The notes under the pieces are model-generated. The model was not told where the DNA came from and made no database searches. It was given only the letters and a program-made list of their open reading frames with translations. A stretch of DNA of 64,000 nt. Origin: Paracentrotus lividus (lineage: Eukaryota > Echinodermata > Echinoidea > Camarodonta > Echinidae). This document shows, one piece after another, positions 12,180 through 25,164 of the stretch (positions within the stretch are counted from its first letter, which is position 1; every line of letters starts with the position of its first letter). The position numbers and the translations under genes were made by a program. The stretch covers positions 21,731,408-21,795,407 of the forward strand of contig CALNVZ010003429.1 of NCBI GenBank assembly GCA_940671915.1, given 5' to 3'.

Positions 12180-12903
12180 AATTAAATCTATATTTTCGGG
12201 GACAGGCTATTAGGTCTCTTGTGTAGGGGAGGGGTTGAGTAGAAAACGAGATGGTGAAAATTCGGGATATTTTATTCCATCTTTATGCTGAAAACAAAAA
12301 GAAATGAAAACCACCTTTAACCACTTAAATATCATCATTTTCCCCTTAAATTTGTTTAGCCTTGATGACAAGGCTTGTAAATAGTCATTTACTTGTAAGA
12401 TATTGTATTTTGGATGATTTATGTTTGGGTTGAGATTTTAGCAAATACAATTAGGAGATAGATATTTTCCATGGTTGTAAAAAACATGAATAAAAGTGAA
12501 AATGTTGAGACCCCAATCAAATAAATTTTGTCCTCTAGAAAACTGGCGAGCAATCGTAAACGCAATAAACTAGATTTAATTTAAAGAACAATGATAAAAT
12601 CTCCACCTGAGAGCGGTTTTCGTGGGGTAGGTAACTGAAGAGGGGCCTTGGTAGGGTGCGTGGAACAAAAAAGGGGCCCACACAAAATAAGAAAAATTTA
12701 CGATAAATGGCATACTTCTGGGGGTGACAAACTTTTTTGTAAATAGAAAAAATCCCATTCCGGGGAAGGGAAGGAACAGTCCAAGATATCAGCGGAGTCC
12801 AAGAAGTGAAAGCGGTGACAAACACATTCAAGAAATTAATAACGGAGCAACATAACGTCGCTTGAGCCAGAAAAAAATATTCCACCTTTATGACGAACAG
12901 TGT
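12180..12903. mobile_element. Partial second copy of the foldback element
   Basis: It matches the core and right arm of the element at 8,383-9,362, starting at TAAATCTATATTT and ending CCTTTATGACGAACAGTGT. The left arm is absent, so it is truncated or was captured incomplete. Many one-base indels separate it from the first copy. Its mirror lies near 18,300-18,990. Confidence 0.75.
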
Positions 12904-14766
12904 ATTTAAAATAATTAAATTATTTTCACTAAACTTCTATCCTTTTATTTACCTCGAAATAATCTTAACACAACGTTTTTATACATTACTGTACAATCTA
13001 TACTATTTAATTTGTTTACATTAATGTGAATAAATCTCAAGTTGACCTTTGACCTTTGACTGCTGTGATTATATCTGAACAAGCCATACAAATTTTTTAT
13101 TACCTCCCTTTATTTTTATTTAGTTATCATTAGTCATCATTTTGTTATATTATATCAATATTGCATGCTTTACCATGTAAGATACTGGATCATGTGCACG
13201 CAAATACTACATTTTTGCGAAGGAATGTTTGTTTTAAATGAAGGGATAATTTAGGATTTTGAGTTTATATATTCCAGTAATGTTGCATTAATAGAATATG
13301 TAATATCTATTATGGTAAATAAATTTGAGATTTGTCCAAAATGTTCTTTTTAAGATTTATTAAAGAATTCTGAAATTCTGAAGAAGAAAAAAAGATAATG
13401 TATAGACAAATCAACAAAAAAATAACCAAAAAAATTATACAAAATCTTCCCCAATTTTTTAGTCAACTTGTTTTATACTTAATTTAAAGAGCTGATCTAT
13501 ACATCCGTTTCCAAAATAATTTTGTAATACTCGCGATTATTGGTGGCGATCTAAATTGAGAGTGCAATAAATAATACATATGATCATGATTATAACGATG
13601 ACATTAATAATTATACACGTGAATGTACATTTCAAAAAATTATGAAACAATGCAAACGCAGAGATGCCAACCCTACTGAATTATAACATTAGAAATTAGA
13701 AAGTGAATAACACAAATAGTTGAAACAGCTAAAACAAAATGTATCGGTCACAAGGGAAAGAAATCTTTTGATTTGAATACATTCCCAAGATTGAATGACA
13801 GAGTTAAAGTTATTTTCATGCTTACTTTTGTGAGAAGTAATGGGGTTCAGCTGTCTCAAATATTTTGGTTATTTGCGTTCTCATTTGTAATATTATAATT
13901 ATTCCGTAGTGTTGGCATCTCTGCAAACGTTCCGGCTATCTGCTTTTTCTTCAATGATAGCTTTCGTTCAACATGACGTTCATCAGACCTAATGAGTAAA
14001 TTAATGAATTTAAGAATGGTTAGTTACTTATCAACTGGAAACTGGAGTTCATTGATTGGAGAACTGTATACTAAAAGTAGTCGATCAAATAGACTGCGAA
14101 TTATTTCTAGAGACCGCCATCTTCCGCTGGAGGTGGATTATCAAATTTTCATCGGTAATTTCTTCATTTCACGGAATTCTCTTTATTTTATTTTTCTTTC
14201 AATATAAAGAGATCATGCGAAAAGAATTTCTATCAAGAATTATTATTTTTTCGTTTAAGTCTGGCTTCCTTTTCTTTTAATGTGAAATACAGTCGATTGG
14301 TTAGTATTTTAAAAAATATGATATGCATTATACCGTCACCTAACATACGCATTGTAACATAACCAAAATGTGTTTATTTTCAATTTCACAAACCTTTCTA
14401 CACTGTTTTATTTCATTCATAACCATAGTGTAGAAGGCCATTTTTATGTATTTTTAGGGGGAAACTTCTCCTTTTTCATAACTGATAGTAGTGCATGACT
14501 CGACCCAGCAATTTCTGAAAAACAAAATAGGGAAAGACAATTGAACGAATGCAAAACAATAAGATTTGGAAAATTAGGGATTATATTTGAATAAAATGAC
14601 TATGAAACTGTTTCGTTTATCCCACACATGGTGCAGGTGGACATAAGCATGATAAGGTATCAAGATAAGGGCCGAGAAAAATGACATCGCCTAGAGAAAA
14701 CAAATTTATTTCTGCAGTTGCAGTTAAGTCCTGCAAATTTATCTCATCGATATATCATTATGATAG

Positions 14767-14768
<2 letters not shown>
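12904..14768. other. Left-arm AT-rich sequence; nuclear-receptor-like direct repeat
   Basis: No gene is visible. TGACCTTTGACCTTTGAC at 13,043-13,060 is a run of TGACCT half-sites spaced by one base (DR1 type). The remainder is AT-rich and is mirrored at about 16,250-18,290. Confidence 0.45.
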
Positions 14769-14844
<76 letters not shown>

Positions 14845-14845
14845 T

Positions 14846-14879
<34 letters not shown>
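14769..14879. repeat. (AT)n microsatellite followed by poly(A)
   Basis: About 36 AT units (14,769-14,840) and then a run of about 30 A (14,850-14,879). This is where mirror symmetry of the large inverted repeat stops on the left side. Confidence 0.95.
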
Positions 14880-14882
<3 letters not shown>

Positions 14883-16149
14883 TTATCTCGGACCAATACC
14901 ATCATTTGCAAAAGTTTAAGACCACCCTAAATTTTGCGTATTATTTTCAATGAGCATATCTTTTGTTCCACGTTGACAATATTATGTAACATGTTTTTCC
15001 TAGTTCATGTTCATGATGAATTAATGGTTTAACGCTCATTTCTATGAATGTCCTTTGCCTCAGAAGGTCTTCATCTGGCACTTGTCTCTATCCAGGATGC
15101 GAAAAAAAACAGAGTCGAAGTCAGTTCAGAGGTTAAAATAGTAACCCTTAAATCCAAGAAGGCTACACTGACACAGATTATGAGAAGACTGGGATTTAGA
15201 AGACTGTCGTCCACCGCAATGCATTCACCAATTTCTAAACCGATGGCTCATTTTCGACCGGAAGAGATGTCGTCCAGAAAAAACAACGCGTTGCATTTGA
15301 AGCGACAACGTGAATTGAAGAGGATGTTGAAGAATGTTCCATTTCCTTCGTGACATCAAGCCGAGCTGCAGTCTACTGTATTACATCAGTAAGAGTATCC
15401 ATTTCTCGCCGTTTGGAATGAAAGAATGCTTTCAATATACCTCACGGTCATAATTAATATTAGCAAAAAAAGAGTTAAATGTTCCGCCCGAACAATTTAT
15501 AGTCATTTTATATACGAGAGATATACTTAGAACTATCTCTTCATATAACGCGTGAATAAATTAAAATATACAAGAAGAAATAATCTTACTTACAATTTTA
15601 CTTCCATCTTATGTATTGAGTAGCCCTTCTTAAAGATATAACAGCAAGAAAACAATAATTAAATAAATGCAGTTCAGTCTTATACAGCTCAGTCTGATAC
15701 GCAAGGCCACGTTCTCTTTTAGCTCCAACATCTATCTTATCTTATACACGCCCTCATTATTTCAACCACTTCAAAACAACCATAATAAAACAGAAACGCG
15801 CCTACTCACAAACTCTCCACGACCTAAAGCCTAACAATACTTACATATATTTATTTTCTTTACCTTTTTTAACATTATATAACAAGATGTCTGATACAAA
15901 ATTGTACGTTCTTTAATTTTTTGTTTTCTTTTTTATTTTTCAGTTTATGTACTTTTATTTTTATTATGTTTTTTTTGGGTTTAATGATGTTCCTTCAGAA
16001 ATCCTGATAAGGGCAAATAACCAAAATTGATAAAGATCAATATGTCCAGCAAGTCAAGCTTCTAGACTTTTATTCATAACACATATATCATTCTGTGACA
16101 TGCAATAAGCGTTCGCAGCTCAAAAATTTTGATTAATCCTTCTTATTAT
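14880..16149. other. Unpaired loop between the inverted-repeat arms
   Basis: The two halves of this 1.3 kb interval do not mirror each other. It contains one basic open frame of 101 aa at 15,048-15,353 (plus), Lys/Arg-rich, with no family recognised and no convincing start context. The segment GCAAAAGTTTAAGACCACCC near 14,912 resembles ends of Tc1-like elements only loosely. Confidence 0.4.
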
Positions 16150-19100
16150 ATTATTTTTATATTATTATATTTTTTTATTATTTATTTTTATATTATATTT
16201 CTATTTTTATATTCTATATTATTATTTTATATATATTATATTTAATAATAGACTTATTATATTATTATATATCTATATTTATATATTCTTATTGTATTTT
16301 TTCTCTTCTACTCACTCATAAAATATATGATTTTGTTTCTCTATCTGATTTCGATTTTTTCGTTTCCCTTACTCTTGAACTTTATCCTTATCTTATTTCT
16401 CACTCTCACATTTTTGATAAATCTAATTTACAGTCTTCATAGTTCATTTTTTATAAATTATCATCCCTAATTTTTCCTAAAATTTCTTATCTTTATTTGC
16501 ATTGTTCTAATTTGTTTTCTTTTTTTCTTCCTTATTTCATTATATATTCTTGGTTCGTCTATTATGCTAGTATTCTTTTTACTTTGTATTCATTGATTGA
16601 TAAAAGGAGAAAGTTTCCCCCTAAAAATACATTAAAAATGCCTTCCTACACTATTGTTTATTGAAATAAAAAAACAGTTTAAAGGTTTTGAATGAAATAT
16701 AAACACCATTTTTGTTTATATTCTTACATATGCGTATAGATCGTTATTAATTATTATCAATTAATTTTTAAATATTATCTAACCAATGCGATCGATTTCA
16801 CAGTAAAAAAAAGGAGCCAATAAACGAAATAAAATAATTAATTTCTTTTATAGAATAATCTTTTCTCATTCTCTTTATTATTAGTATTATAAATAATAAT
16901 TATTATATTATTCCGTAACATGAAAAATACCGATGAAAATTTGATAAACCACCTCAGCGGTAGATGCGGTCTCAGAAATAATTCGCAGTCTAATTTGATT
17001 CGAGACTACTTTTATATATCATGTTCTTCTTCAAATCATATTTAAACCCAGTTTCCCAGTATAATGTAACTATATCCATTCTAAATTTCATAATGTTTAC
17101 TCTATTATAGCTTTCTGATTTCTTATTGATACTTTCATGTTTGAACGATCTATCATTGATGAAAATTAGCTCGGAACGTTGCAGATATTCCTTTACTACT
17201 ACTGTTATATAATATTATATTTATTATATCTTTTACATATATGATTTTATACGCTATTAATAACCAAAATAATTTGCTAGACATCTATAATCTCTCTCTA
17301 TACTTTCTCTACTAATTATATAAGCATGATAATTTTAACTTCTCTCTATTCATATTCTGTCGGAATTTATTTACTTAAATCTAATATATTTCTCCTTTTT
17401 TCTTATACCTATACTAATTTTGTTTTACGTCAGTTCAACACTATTTTATCCACTGTCTAATTCTCTAAGTCTTGCTAATTCCTAGTAGTTCCGGCTCATC
17501 TCTGCGTTAGCATATGTTCATAATTTTCAAACTGTACATTCCAGCGCGTGTATAATTCAATTAATGTCATCTTTGAATCATGATCAATATGATATTTTAT
17601 GCATCTCAATCAGATCGCCCAATCAATGCCCGAGTATTACAAAATTATTTTGGAACCTGATCCGCCTGGTACTAGATCGAGCTCTTTAAGATTAAAGTAT
17701 AAACACAAGTGACACTAAATAGACTTCGGAGCGCAAGAATATTTGTCTCGATATTATGTCTACTTGCTTATAATTTTTGGTTCGACTTGTCCTAATAACA
17801 TTATCTTTTTCTTCTTCAGAATTTAGAAATGTCTTTAATAAATCCTTTAAAAAAGAACATTTGGACAAATCTCAAATTAAATCCTACCATATACTAATAT
17901 TAATATTTATAATGCAACATTACTCGAATATATAACTCAAAAATCCTAAATTATGCCCTTCATTTAAAACAACACTCCTTCGCAAAAATGTCAGTTATTG
18001 TGCTGCAGCATGATCCATATCTTAATGTAAAGCATTGCAAACTGATATAATATAACCAAATATGATTAAATAACTAGACATAAAAAATAATAGGATATAA
18101 AAAATTTGTATGGCTTCGTTCAGATTCAAATCACAGCAAGCAGTCAAAGTGTCAAAGGTCACTTTCGACGATTTATTCAATAATTAACACAAACTTACAA
18201 TAGTATAGATTGTACATATAATGATATAAACAACGTTGTGTAAGCATTATTTTCGATAAATAAAGGATAGATATTAAGTGAAAAGTAATTAATCTATTTA
18301 AATACACTGTTCGATCATAAAAGGGAATATTTTTTTTTCGCCTCAAGCGAGCTATATGCTTGCCTCCGTTATTAATATTCTTTGAATGTGTTTGCTCACC
18401 GCTTTCACCTTTTGGATCCTGTGTATATCTTCGACTTTCCTCAACCACCTTCGGAGGATCTTTTTCTTCAAAAAAGTGTTCACCCCAGAGCATGGCCAAT
18501 TCCGTTCAATGTTTTTCTTAATTTTGGGCCCCTTTTTTGTTCACGCGACCTTACCAAGCCCCCATCATCTACCCCAAGAAAACACGTCTGAGGTGAGATT
18601 TGTATATTAGTGTATTTAAATAAATCTAGTTGTAATGTTACAGGCTCACTGTCTTCTGTCCTAAGGGAGGACAAAATTATTTTTGATTGGGGTTAACTGC
18701 AATTTTATCATTCTTTATACCATGGCTTTCTAATCTTCCCTAAATTGTATTGTAAATCTTCAACCAAACAATAATAATCAAAATAAAATACTTATCAATT
18801 TAAAGGACTATTACAGCCCCTTCTCATCAATGGCTAAAACAAAATTTAAGGAAAATATATACTTAAGGTTAAAGGGTTTTTCATTCTTGGTTTCAGCACA
18901 AAGATGCGAATAGAAATATCCGAGATTCTTCACCAATCATCTTTCTACTTCAACCCCCTTCCCCTACACAAGAGATCCATCATAGCCATGTCCCCAGAAT
19001 ATAGATTAAGTTGGCTGGGATCGCATGTCAATACCTCTATATAGGTCCTTCCGCACGTATTTTCATAATATTTTTTATTTGCTATTTGATTTTCAAAGCG

Positions 19101-22100
19101 AAGACTATAAGAAATATGCTAAGTCATGCATGAACATTAATGAACTTTCAAATTAAACTGACTGAAGATTTTTTTTTAGTCTTCCGTTCTGCAAACGTAA
19201 AGATTTCAAAAACAACTCATCAACATGAAAAAAAAGAAAAAAATATATTTTCATGACTTTAAAGTTGAACTGTGCTGTTCAACTTAAAATTTTATTATGA
19301 AAAGCAAAATTCTTGAAAAAAAATTCTTTTTCACATGATCTTGTTATATTGAAAAATAGATGAAAGCTCTACAAATTGGAATAAAGAGTAAGCGCATAAA
19401 AAATCGATACCATTACTGATGCAAGACCACCTATAAAGAATTAATTAACCACGGATAATGCTCGTCAAACTCAATCGTCTTTCAGTCAATCTTGCGACTG
19501 TGTTAAACAGTGAATAGGATAGGGTATGACACATGTGAACTGAAAATCAATTTGAGCAAATGAAAGTAAAAGTGTCACAATAAAACTATTCCTTTCATAC
19601 CATCAACTAAAATTCATGTTGACGTTTTACCATTGTGACAACGAATCCATAACGTAATATCTATCATAAAAATAAAAGAAAGGAGGAACAAAAAAAAAAA
19701 AAAAAAACTTCCCCGGACACTCATATACGCCAAAACGATGGAACGAAACATATATTTCTGTTATCTTCTATATACTGTTGTTTTTATGAATTACTTCGAC
19801 ACTTGACATTCCCCTGAAAGGAATAAACACACTATTGTAAAAAAAAAACAAAAAAACCAACAAACAAACGAAATCGCATGATCAATATCAAAAAAACTTC
19901 TATTCTATTTAGTTAAACTTTGGCATGTTGCCAAAAAAAAAAAAAAAAAAAAAAAAAAAAGCATATGCCTAATAATCATGTATATAGTTTACTCATCGCC
20001 CACGGGAAAATTAATCACACGCACCAACACGGACATGCAAAACACTACAAGACTACGCCTTAATCATGTTTCAGAATACGGATCTCTAAAGTCATGACAC
20101 CTTTCGGTGATGAATAAAAACGTTATGGGTTAAAATGTTTTTTTTATGGAAAAAATAATCGAGTCGGTCCCCCGACGGGGAAAATTCCGGAAAGTGTCAA
20201 CCCGGTGCCTGAAAAACACGAGGTTCCCAAAACAGCTGGAACACAATGTAACACACTTACACAGCAGCTTTCACATTGTGCATACGTAGCCTACCGACAC
20301 TGTAAAATGCGCCAATCTAAACCTGAACAGTCGACTCTTGTGAACACCCATATCCGTTCACACTTCACATTGTGTTCGCAGTGTGATACTGTGTATCCAT
20401 TTTCGCACTAGGTCGCATCATCAATTCTAGTTGTAAAACGTAAGAGAAAGAGGCGCTATCACTCTACGCAAATTCAAACGCATGCATAACATTTCGTATT
20501 TTTGCACCAGTTTTTTCACGTTTGTTTCCTTGATCTATGTATCGAGCACACCTACCTTATCAAAAAACTGATCAACTTGAATAAGTACCTAAGACGTCTT
20601 TTTTTTCAAACAAACGGCGAATAGACTTACTCGCAAAGGGAAAAAAAAATCCTGTCACTTGTGTCAATCGAATACCTAACAGGATCAATCCGTACAATAT
20701 GGCCAATTTTCCTACTCAAAATAGCTCATACGCCACATTTATACATTATCTTTCCTGCGATAACGCAATAATCGTATATACAGCTTAGAGATCAAGCCGT
20801 TTTAAAGCTTGAATTCATCACCTTTCCAGAGATGGGAAAATTCATTTCGATTGGTTAAGAAAATCGCTGGTCACTCGAACATTATCACAATAGAATCTTT
20901 ACCGATGTCGATATTCCGCATATTCACATGCATTATCAGCATGTGCGACGGCGCTTCGCAACAGTCAAGATCACTACTTATATCAATAATCGTTGGAACA
21001 TCAATCTATGTGAAATAAAGATTACTGATACACTTATCACAATAATGTTATAAGCTTGCCCAAACTGTGTATTTCCTCGCATCGTGTCGAGAAATCATTA
21101 ACTAACAACATGATAAAATTACATAATCTTCATCTATCTCCAATTACGGAGTAGATTGCTGCACCAGAACTGATAATACCGCGACGTCCAGCCTGCAGGG
21201 AAAGTCTTTCTTAAGACAGAGTTTTTGTGCAGCTACATTATATTATTGCAAGCCAGCTGCCTACTAGCATTTCTACGTTGTCAGTCGTATTTCACAACGT
21301 CGCACTTCGTTGCTTCCTCGCGCTCTTCAGATTAATCGGAACGCGCGCTTGTTTAATTACGAGTGATATAATGCCGCAACATCGTAATACGTGAACTTTA
21401 CATTTTACAGTAGAGTAGAATTAGATAGGATACAGTTTGGACACCACGTCCTGATTGTCTTATGTTTTCCCGCAGGAAAACCTCCCTCTATTCGCTAATA
21501 TATACTTAAATCATTGTACAGATGATTGATCATACAAACATGTATAAATACAAATCAAGCACTGAGTGCAGTGCAAAAAAAATTTCCACATGAAGCAACA
21601 ATTAGTTCCTAATTATATGAGAAACACACTTTACATTAACGGAATTAACATGTCTGTCTATACCATAGATTTGTACCGAAGTAAGTAACGAAAAAAAAAA
21701 AAAAAGAAAAAAAAAAGAAAGCACAGAACAAATACGCCCATAAACAAAATTAAAAAAAACAAAGCAAACAACATATATTTTTTTATTTGAATTTCGCACG
21801 CCATGATTAAATAACAACCATCGTTTGTCTGTATACTCAACTTCGCAGAAACTACATTCGTCATAAAGGTGGCATATTTTTTTTTTCTGGCTCAAGCGAA
21901 CACTTATGTTGCTCCTTATTAAATTCATTAACTGTGTTATCACTCCTTTCACGTACTCTTGTGATACCTCCTAAATATCTTGGACCTATCCCTTACCCTT
22001 CCCCGGGGATTTTCCTTAAAAAAAAGTTTGTCACCCACCCAGAAGTATGGCCATTTTCGTCATTTTTCTTATTTTGGGGCCCTTTTTGTTCCAACGCACC

Positions 22101-23398
22101 ACCAAGGGCCCTCTCAGTCCGTACCCCAAAGGAAACAACGTCTCTTAGGCGTGGAAACATGATTATTGTTCTTTAAATAATCATATCATAATTATGGTAC
22201 AGGCTCGACTCACACCCAAATATAATTCTATGAATGAGTGATTCAACAAATTTCATATCTTATTCATAGTATACACCATGGAAGAAATATTCTTATCTTC
22301 CACTAGAATGTGTAAATGGTTAATTTAACCAAACATACAATAAAAATACAATATGTATCAATAATAATGACTCATCTCTTACAGCCTTTCGATGAAGGCT
22401 AAACAAACAACTTAAGCATCTGCGAAACGCATTATCGATGGGCACTTCTAGAATGCGATTAAGGATGTTTCTCTTTCTTATCTTGTTTCAGTCCAAAAAG
22501 TGAATATAAAAACATATCACTCTACCAATCTCCTTTTCTTACTTCCAACCCCTCCCCTAGACAAGAGACCCAATAGCCTGTCGCCGAATAATAGAATCCT
22601 AACATAAAGAAGCAATCAAAAACCACAAGCTACACTCAGTCCGATTTCCACTTGGTCGATACACTGACGCGCGGCATTCATCACCGCCGAAGAGAGAGGA
22701 GACGGAAGAGAGGAAAAGCGAGAGAGAAGGGCCGCCCAATTAGGAAAAAGATAACAAAGAAGGGAGGAGAGAGGAATGCATACAACGGAATATGACAAAA
22801 CTGTTTTGCAAATACAAGTCCACTGAGAAAGAGGCAAAGGGGAGATGGAGGTGGAAGCAGTCCGAGAGAGTATAGGCTCGAGAAGCACAAAAAAGATAAG
22901 AAGCGGAAGAGGACAGGAGAGAACACAGTAGGCAAGAAGTGAGAGGTGCAGAGAGCAGAAGCTCTAGCATGTATAGGTATAATTAGCGCAAGACATATAT
23001 ATAGCAACCTTATAGAATATGATAGAATAGAGATAACAGGATAGAGAAAGACACGATTGAGACGATTTACACATTATGAGACATAATAGAAATATAATCC
23101 CTGAACGTACATCCGAAACGTTCGACAGGTTCTGGATTCTATCAAAATAAGTCTCAAATTAAGTTACCAAATACCTGCCGCGACGGAAAAAAATAGATAT
23201 CGAGACATCTACCGCACGGAAAAAACAACCAGTATTGCTCTCCACTACGGGAAAAAAATATCGAGACTTATCCATCACTTTTTCCGTCCGGAAACCTTTG
23301 GACTACTTGAGACGTTTTGAAATTCCAGAAACTCATGAAACTCGCGGGACTCAGACGTCTCACAGACATCTTCCGCCCACAACTTCAATCTCTCTGCT
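16150..23398. repeat. Right (noisy) arm of the giant inverted repeat
   Basis: Reverse-complement counterpart of the left arm. It carries many single-base insertions, deletions and substitutions compared with it, and the mismatch becomes heaviest at 22,600-23,390, immediately before an N gap. Mirror copies of the foldback element are seen at about 21,850-23,090 and of its partial copy at about 18,300-18,990. Long frames at 22,600-23,010 are degraded images of the non-coding foldback arm and are not genes. Confidence 0.85.
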
Positions 23399-23423
23399 NN
23401 NNNNNNNNNNNNNNNNNNNNNNN
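23399..23423. other. Assembly gap (25 N)
   Basis: Twenty-five consecutive N, flanked on the left by the degraded end of the right inverted-repeat arm and on the right by a poly(T) run. It marks a scaffold join, so distance and order across it are not established by sequence. Confidence 0.99.
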
Positions 23424-23454
<31 letters not shown>

Positions 23455-24855
23455 CTGCTGTTGAGATTGTATCGTTGACTTCGGCTTTTGAAAGGTTAGC
23501 AAAATACAAAAAGAAAGAAGCAAATATAAAACGAGCCATGAAGATCTTATTTTGAGTAATGTAGGGGAATATGAAGTAACCTTCGAGTTATTGTGCACTT
23601 CAATTAAAGCTTCCTAAGTGCCGGAATTGCCGTCTTTCATATTGGCGAATCTGTGCGATATCAATAGACAAAGCCTTATCACGCAAATATTAGTATTGTC
23701 TTTGATTGTATAAAAAAGTAAAGGGTATATTTTTTATTTAAGTTGAGGGTATAGATTCTATAAAAAAATATATTCATTGTCTAGTTTTAAGCTATTGCTA
23801 TGGGCAAGTGTTGGAGAAAGATACATACTACCATTCAATAATCTTTATTGATACGAAGTTAGCGTCAAGCTTTTTGACATTTTTTTTTTTTTTTAAATCT
23901 TCTTTAATACTTCTTCTACTGCTTCTTTCAGAGCAGATCTAGATTTTACCGCCTGTATCCGGTATACTGCTGACAGTTCTTCCTGGCATATCAACCGTTA
24001 ATGTATACCTTTGAATTACAAAGAAAAATAGAACATAGTAAGTAAAGGTTAGATGGGAAAAACGAGAAATGTATGATAAAGAAAATAAAGCAGAATTATT
24101 TTGTTTGAGTGGATTTTCATTTTTGGGGCGTATTATTTTTATCGCATTGCCATTGTTTGTTAAAATACAGCATAATAAAGCTGATTTTAGTTGTATTACA
24201 TGTATTAGTTAGATTTTAAGGAAGTGAGTTAATAAAAAAAAAAGAACCTTTTTCATATTTTATTTGTTTTCATTTGTCAAATAACAATGAATGAATGAAA
24301 AGAATTTATGATACATGTATTATGTCAACCTTACTTCTATCTTGTTAAGTGCATTGAAATGTTTATGCAATGCGCTATGTAGATTATAGTATTATTATAA
24401 AAGGGAAAAGAAGAAAATTAGGCCTACCGGGAATTATGTATTTTTGTTTTCGATAAGTCTATGATAATTAATGCATTCCTATTTAATATTAAATATGAAT
24501 AAGTATAACGAAATCATATATTTTTACAGCAAATCTGACTTCTTCCTCTTCCTCTTTTTCTTGTATTAGCGCACGGATGGGGGTTGCTCATTGAAGTCAC
24601 CATTTATACGTTCAGAGGCGCGCGCATTTTCGAACCGCCAAAAATTATGACGTACCTGATTCGATGCGCTGATGAAAAAGAGGGGTGAATAATTGTTAAA
24701 CATCAACAAAGGCGTATCCTTCAGTTTCGAGCCTGTCATTGGACAATCGATACCGTGCCACACTCCTCAATATTTAATATTGAAAGCATTACTATTGAAG
24801 TATAAGTTGGCTGCAAGCCGGGAAGACACGCCCACAATATCACGTGTTCTGCTCA
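23424..24855. other. AT-rich intergenic region before the third GPCR
   Basis: It starts with about 22 T. No exon, tRNA or recognised repeat was found. A short TTTTTACAGCAAATCTG at about 24,522 matches the MITE end region at 5.9 kb and may be a fragment of that family. Confidence 0.45.
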
Positions 24856-25164
24856 TGCATGAGATATAAACGCTTTATTGCTTTGTAAGAGTTTATCAGC
24901 AATAACTAGACATCGATGACGTTGTGCAACAGTAACTTTCAAATTGTTGTGCTATACAATAAATAGGAATGTAACTGAATACGTAAATGTGTCGCCATCT
25001 TTCCGATGTAAGTTGCTATTAATTCGTGTTGCATTAGTGATGGTTATCATTAGGTTGCTGTATGCAGGGAAGCTCAGAAGAAACTCAGAAGAAGATCAGA
25101 AGCTCAGAAGAAACAGAAATATCTAACGCTATTACATTGGGATTCATCAAAGGCGACTAGAAAT
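24856..25164 (+). promoter_or_regulatory. Possible core promoter and 5' leader of the third GPCR
   Basis: A TATA-like ATATAAAC lies at about 24,865-24,872, roughly 300 bases before the receptor ATG, with an E-box CACGTG just upstream (about 24,841). The leader contains an imperfect tandem repeat of AGCTCAGAAGAA and ACTCAGAAGAA units at 25,068-25,117. The assignment is by position and motif only. Confidence 0.3.

Larger units (their letters stand above)
7960..14880. repeat. Left arm of a giant inverted repeat
   Basis: This arm is mirrored on the opposite strand by about 16,150-23,398. Matching landmarks: the GAGACG-rich block near 8,040 with 23,360; the ATGACGAACA end near 9,360 with 21,860; the TTGTTTAATTACGA-like block near 9,845 with 21,350; the TTTACAGTGTCGGTAGG block near 10,920 with 20,300; the poly-A/AT block near 14,850 with about 16,170; and the GGGGGAAACTT block near 14,460 with 16,615. 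Coordinate sums stay near 31.1-31.4 kb. No gene was recognised in this arm. Confidence 0.85.

Noticed and set aside
15048-15353. 101-aa basic frame in the loop of the inverted repeat, considered as a Tc1-like transposase piece
   Set aside because: No DDE, helix-turn-helix or other motif could be supported; kept only as a note in the loop description.
22616-23007. Leu/Ser/Pro-rich minus-strand frames of 76-108 aa
   Set aside because: They coincide with the degraded mirror image of the non-coding foldback arm at 8.4-8.7 kb.
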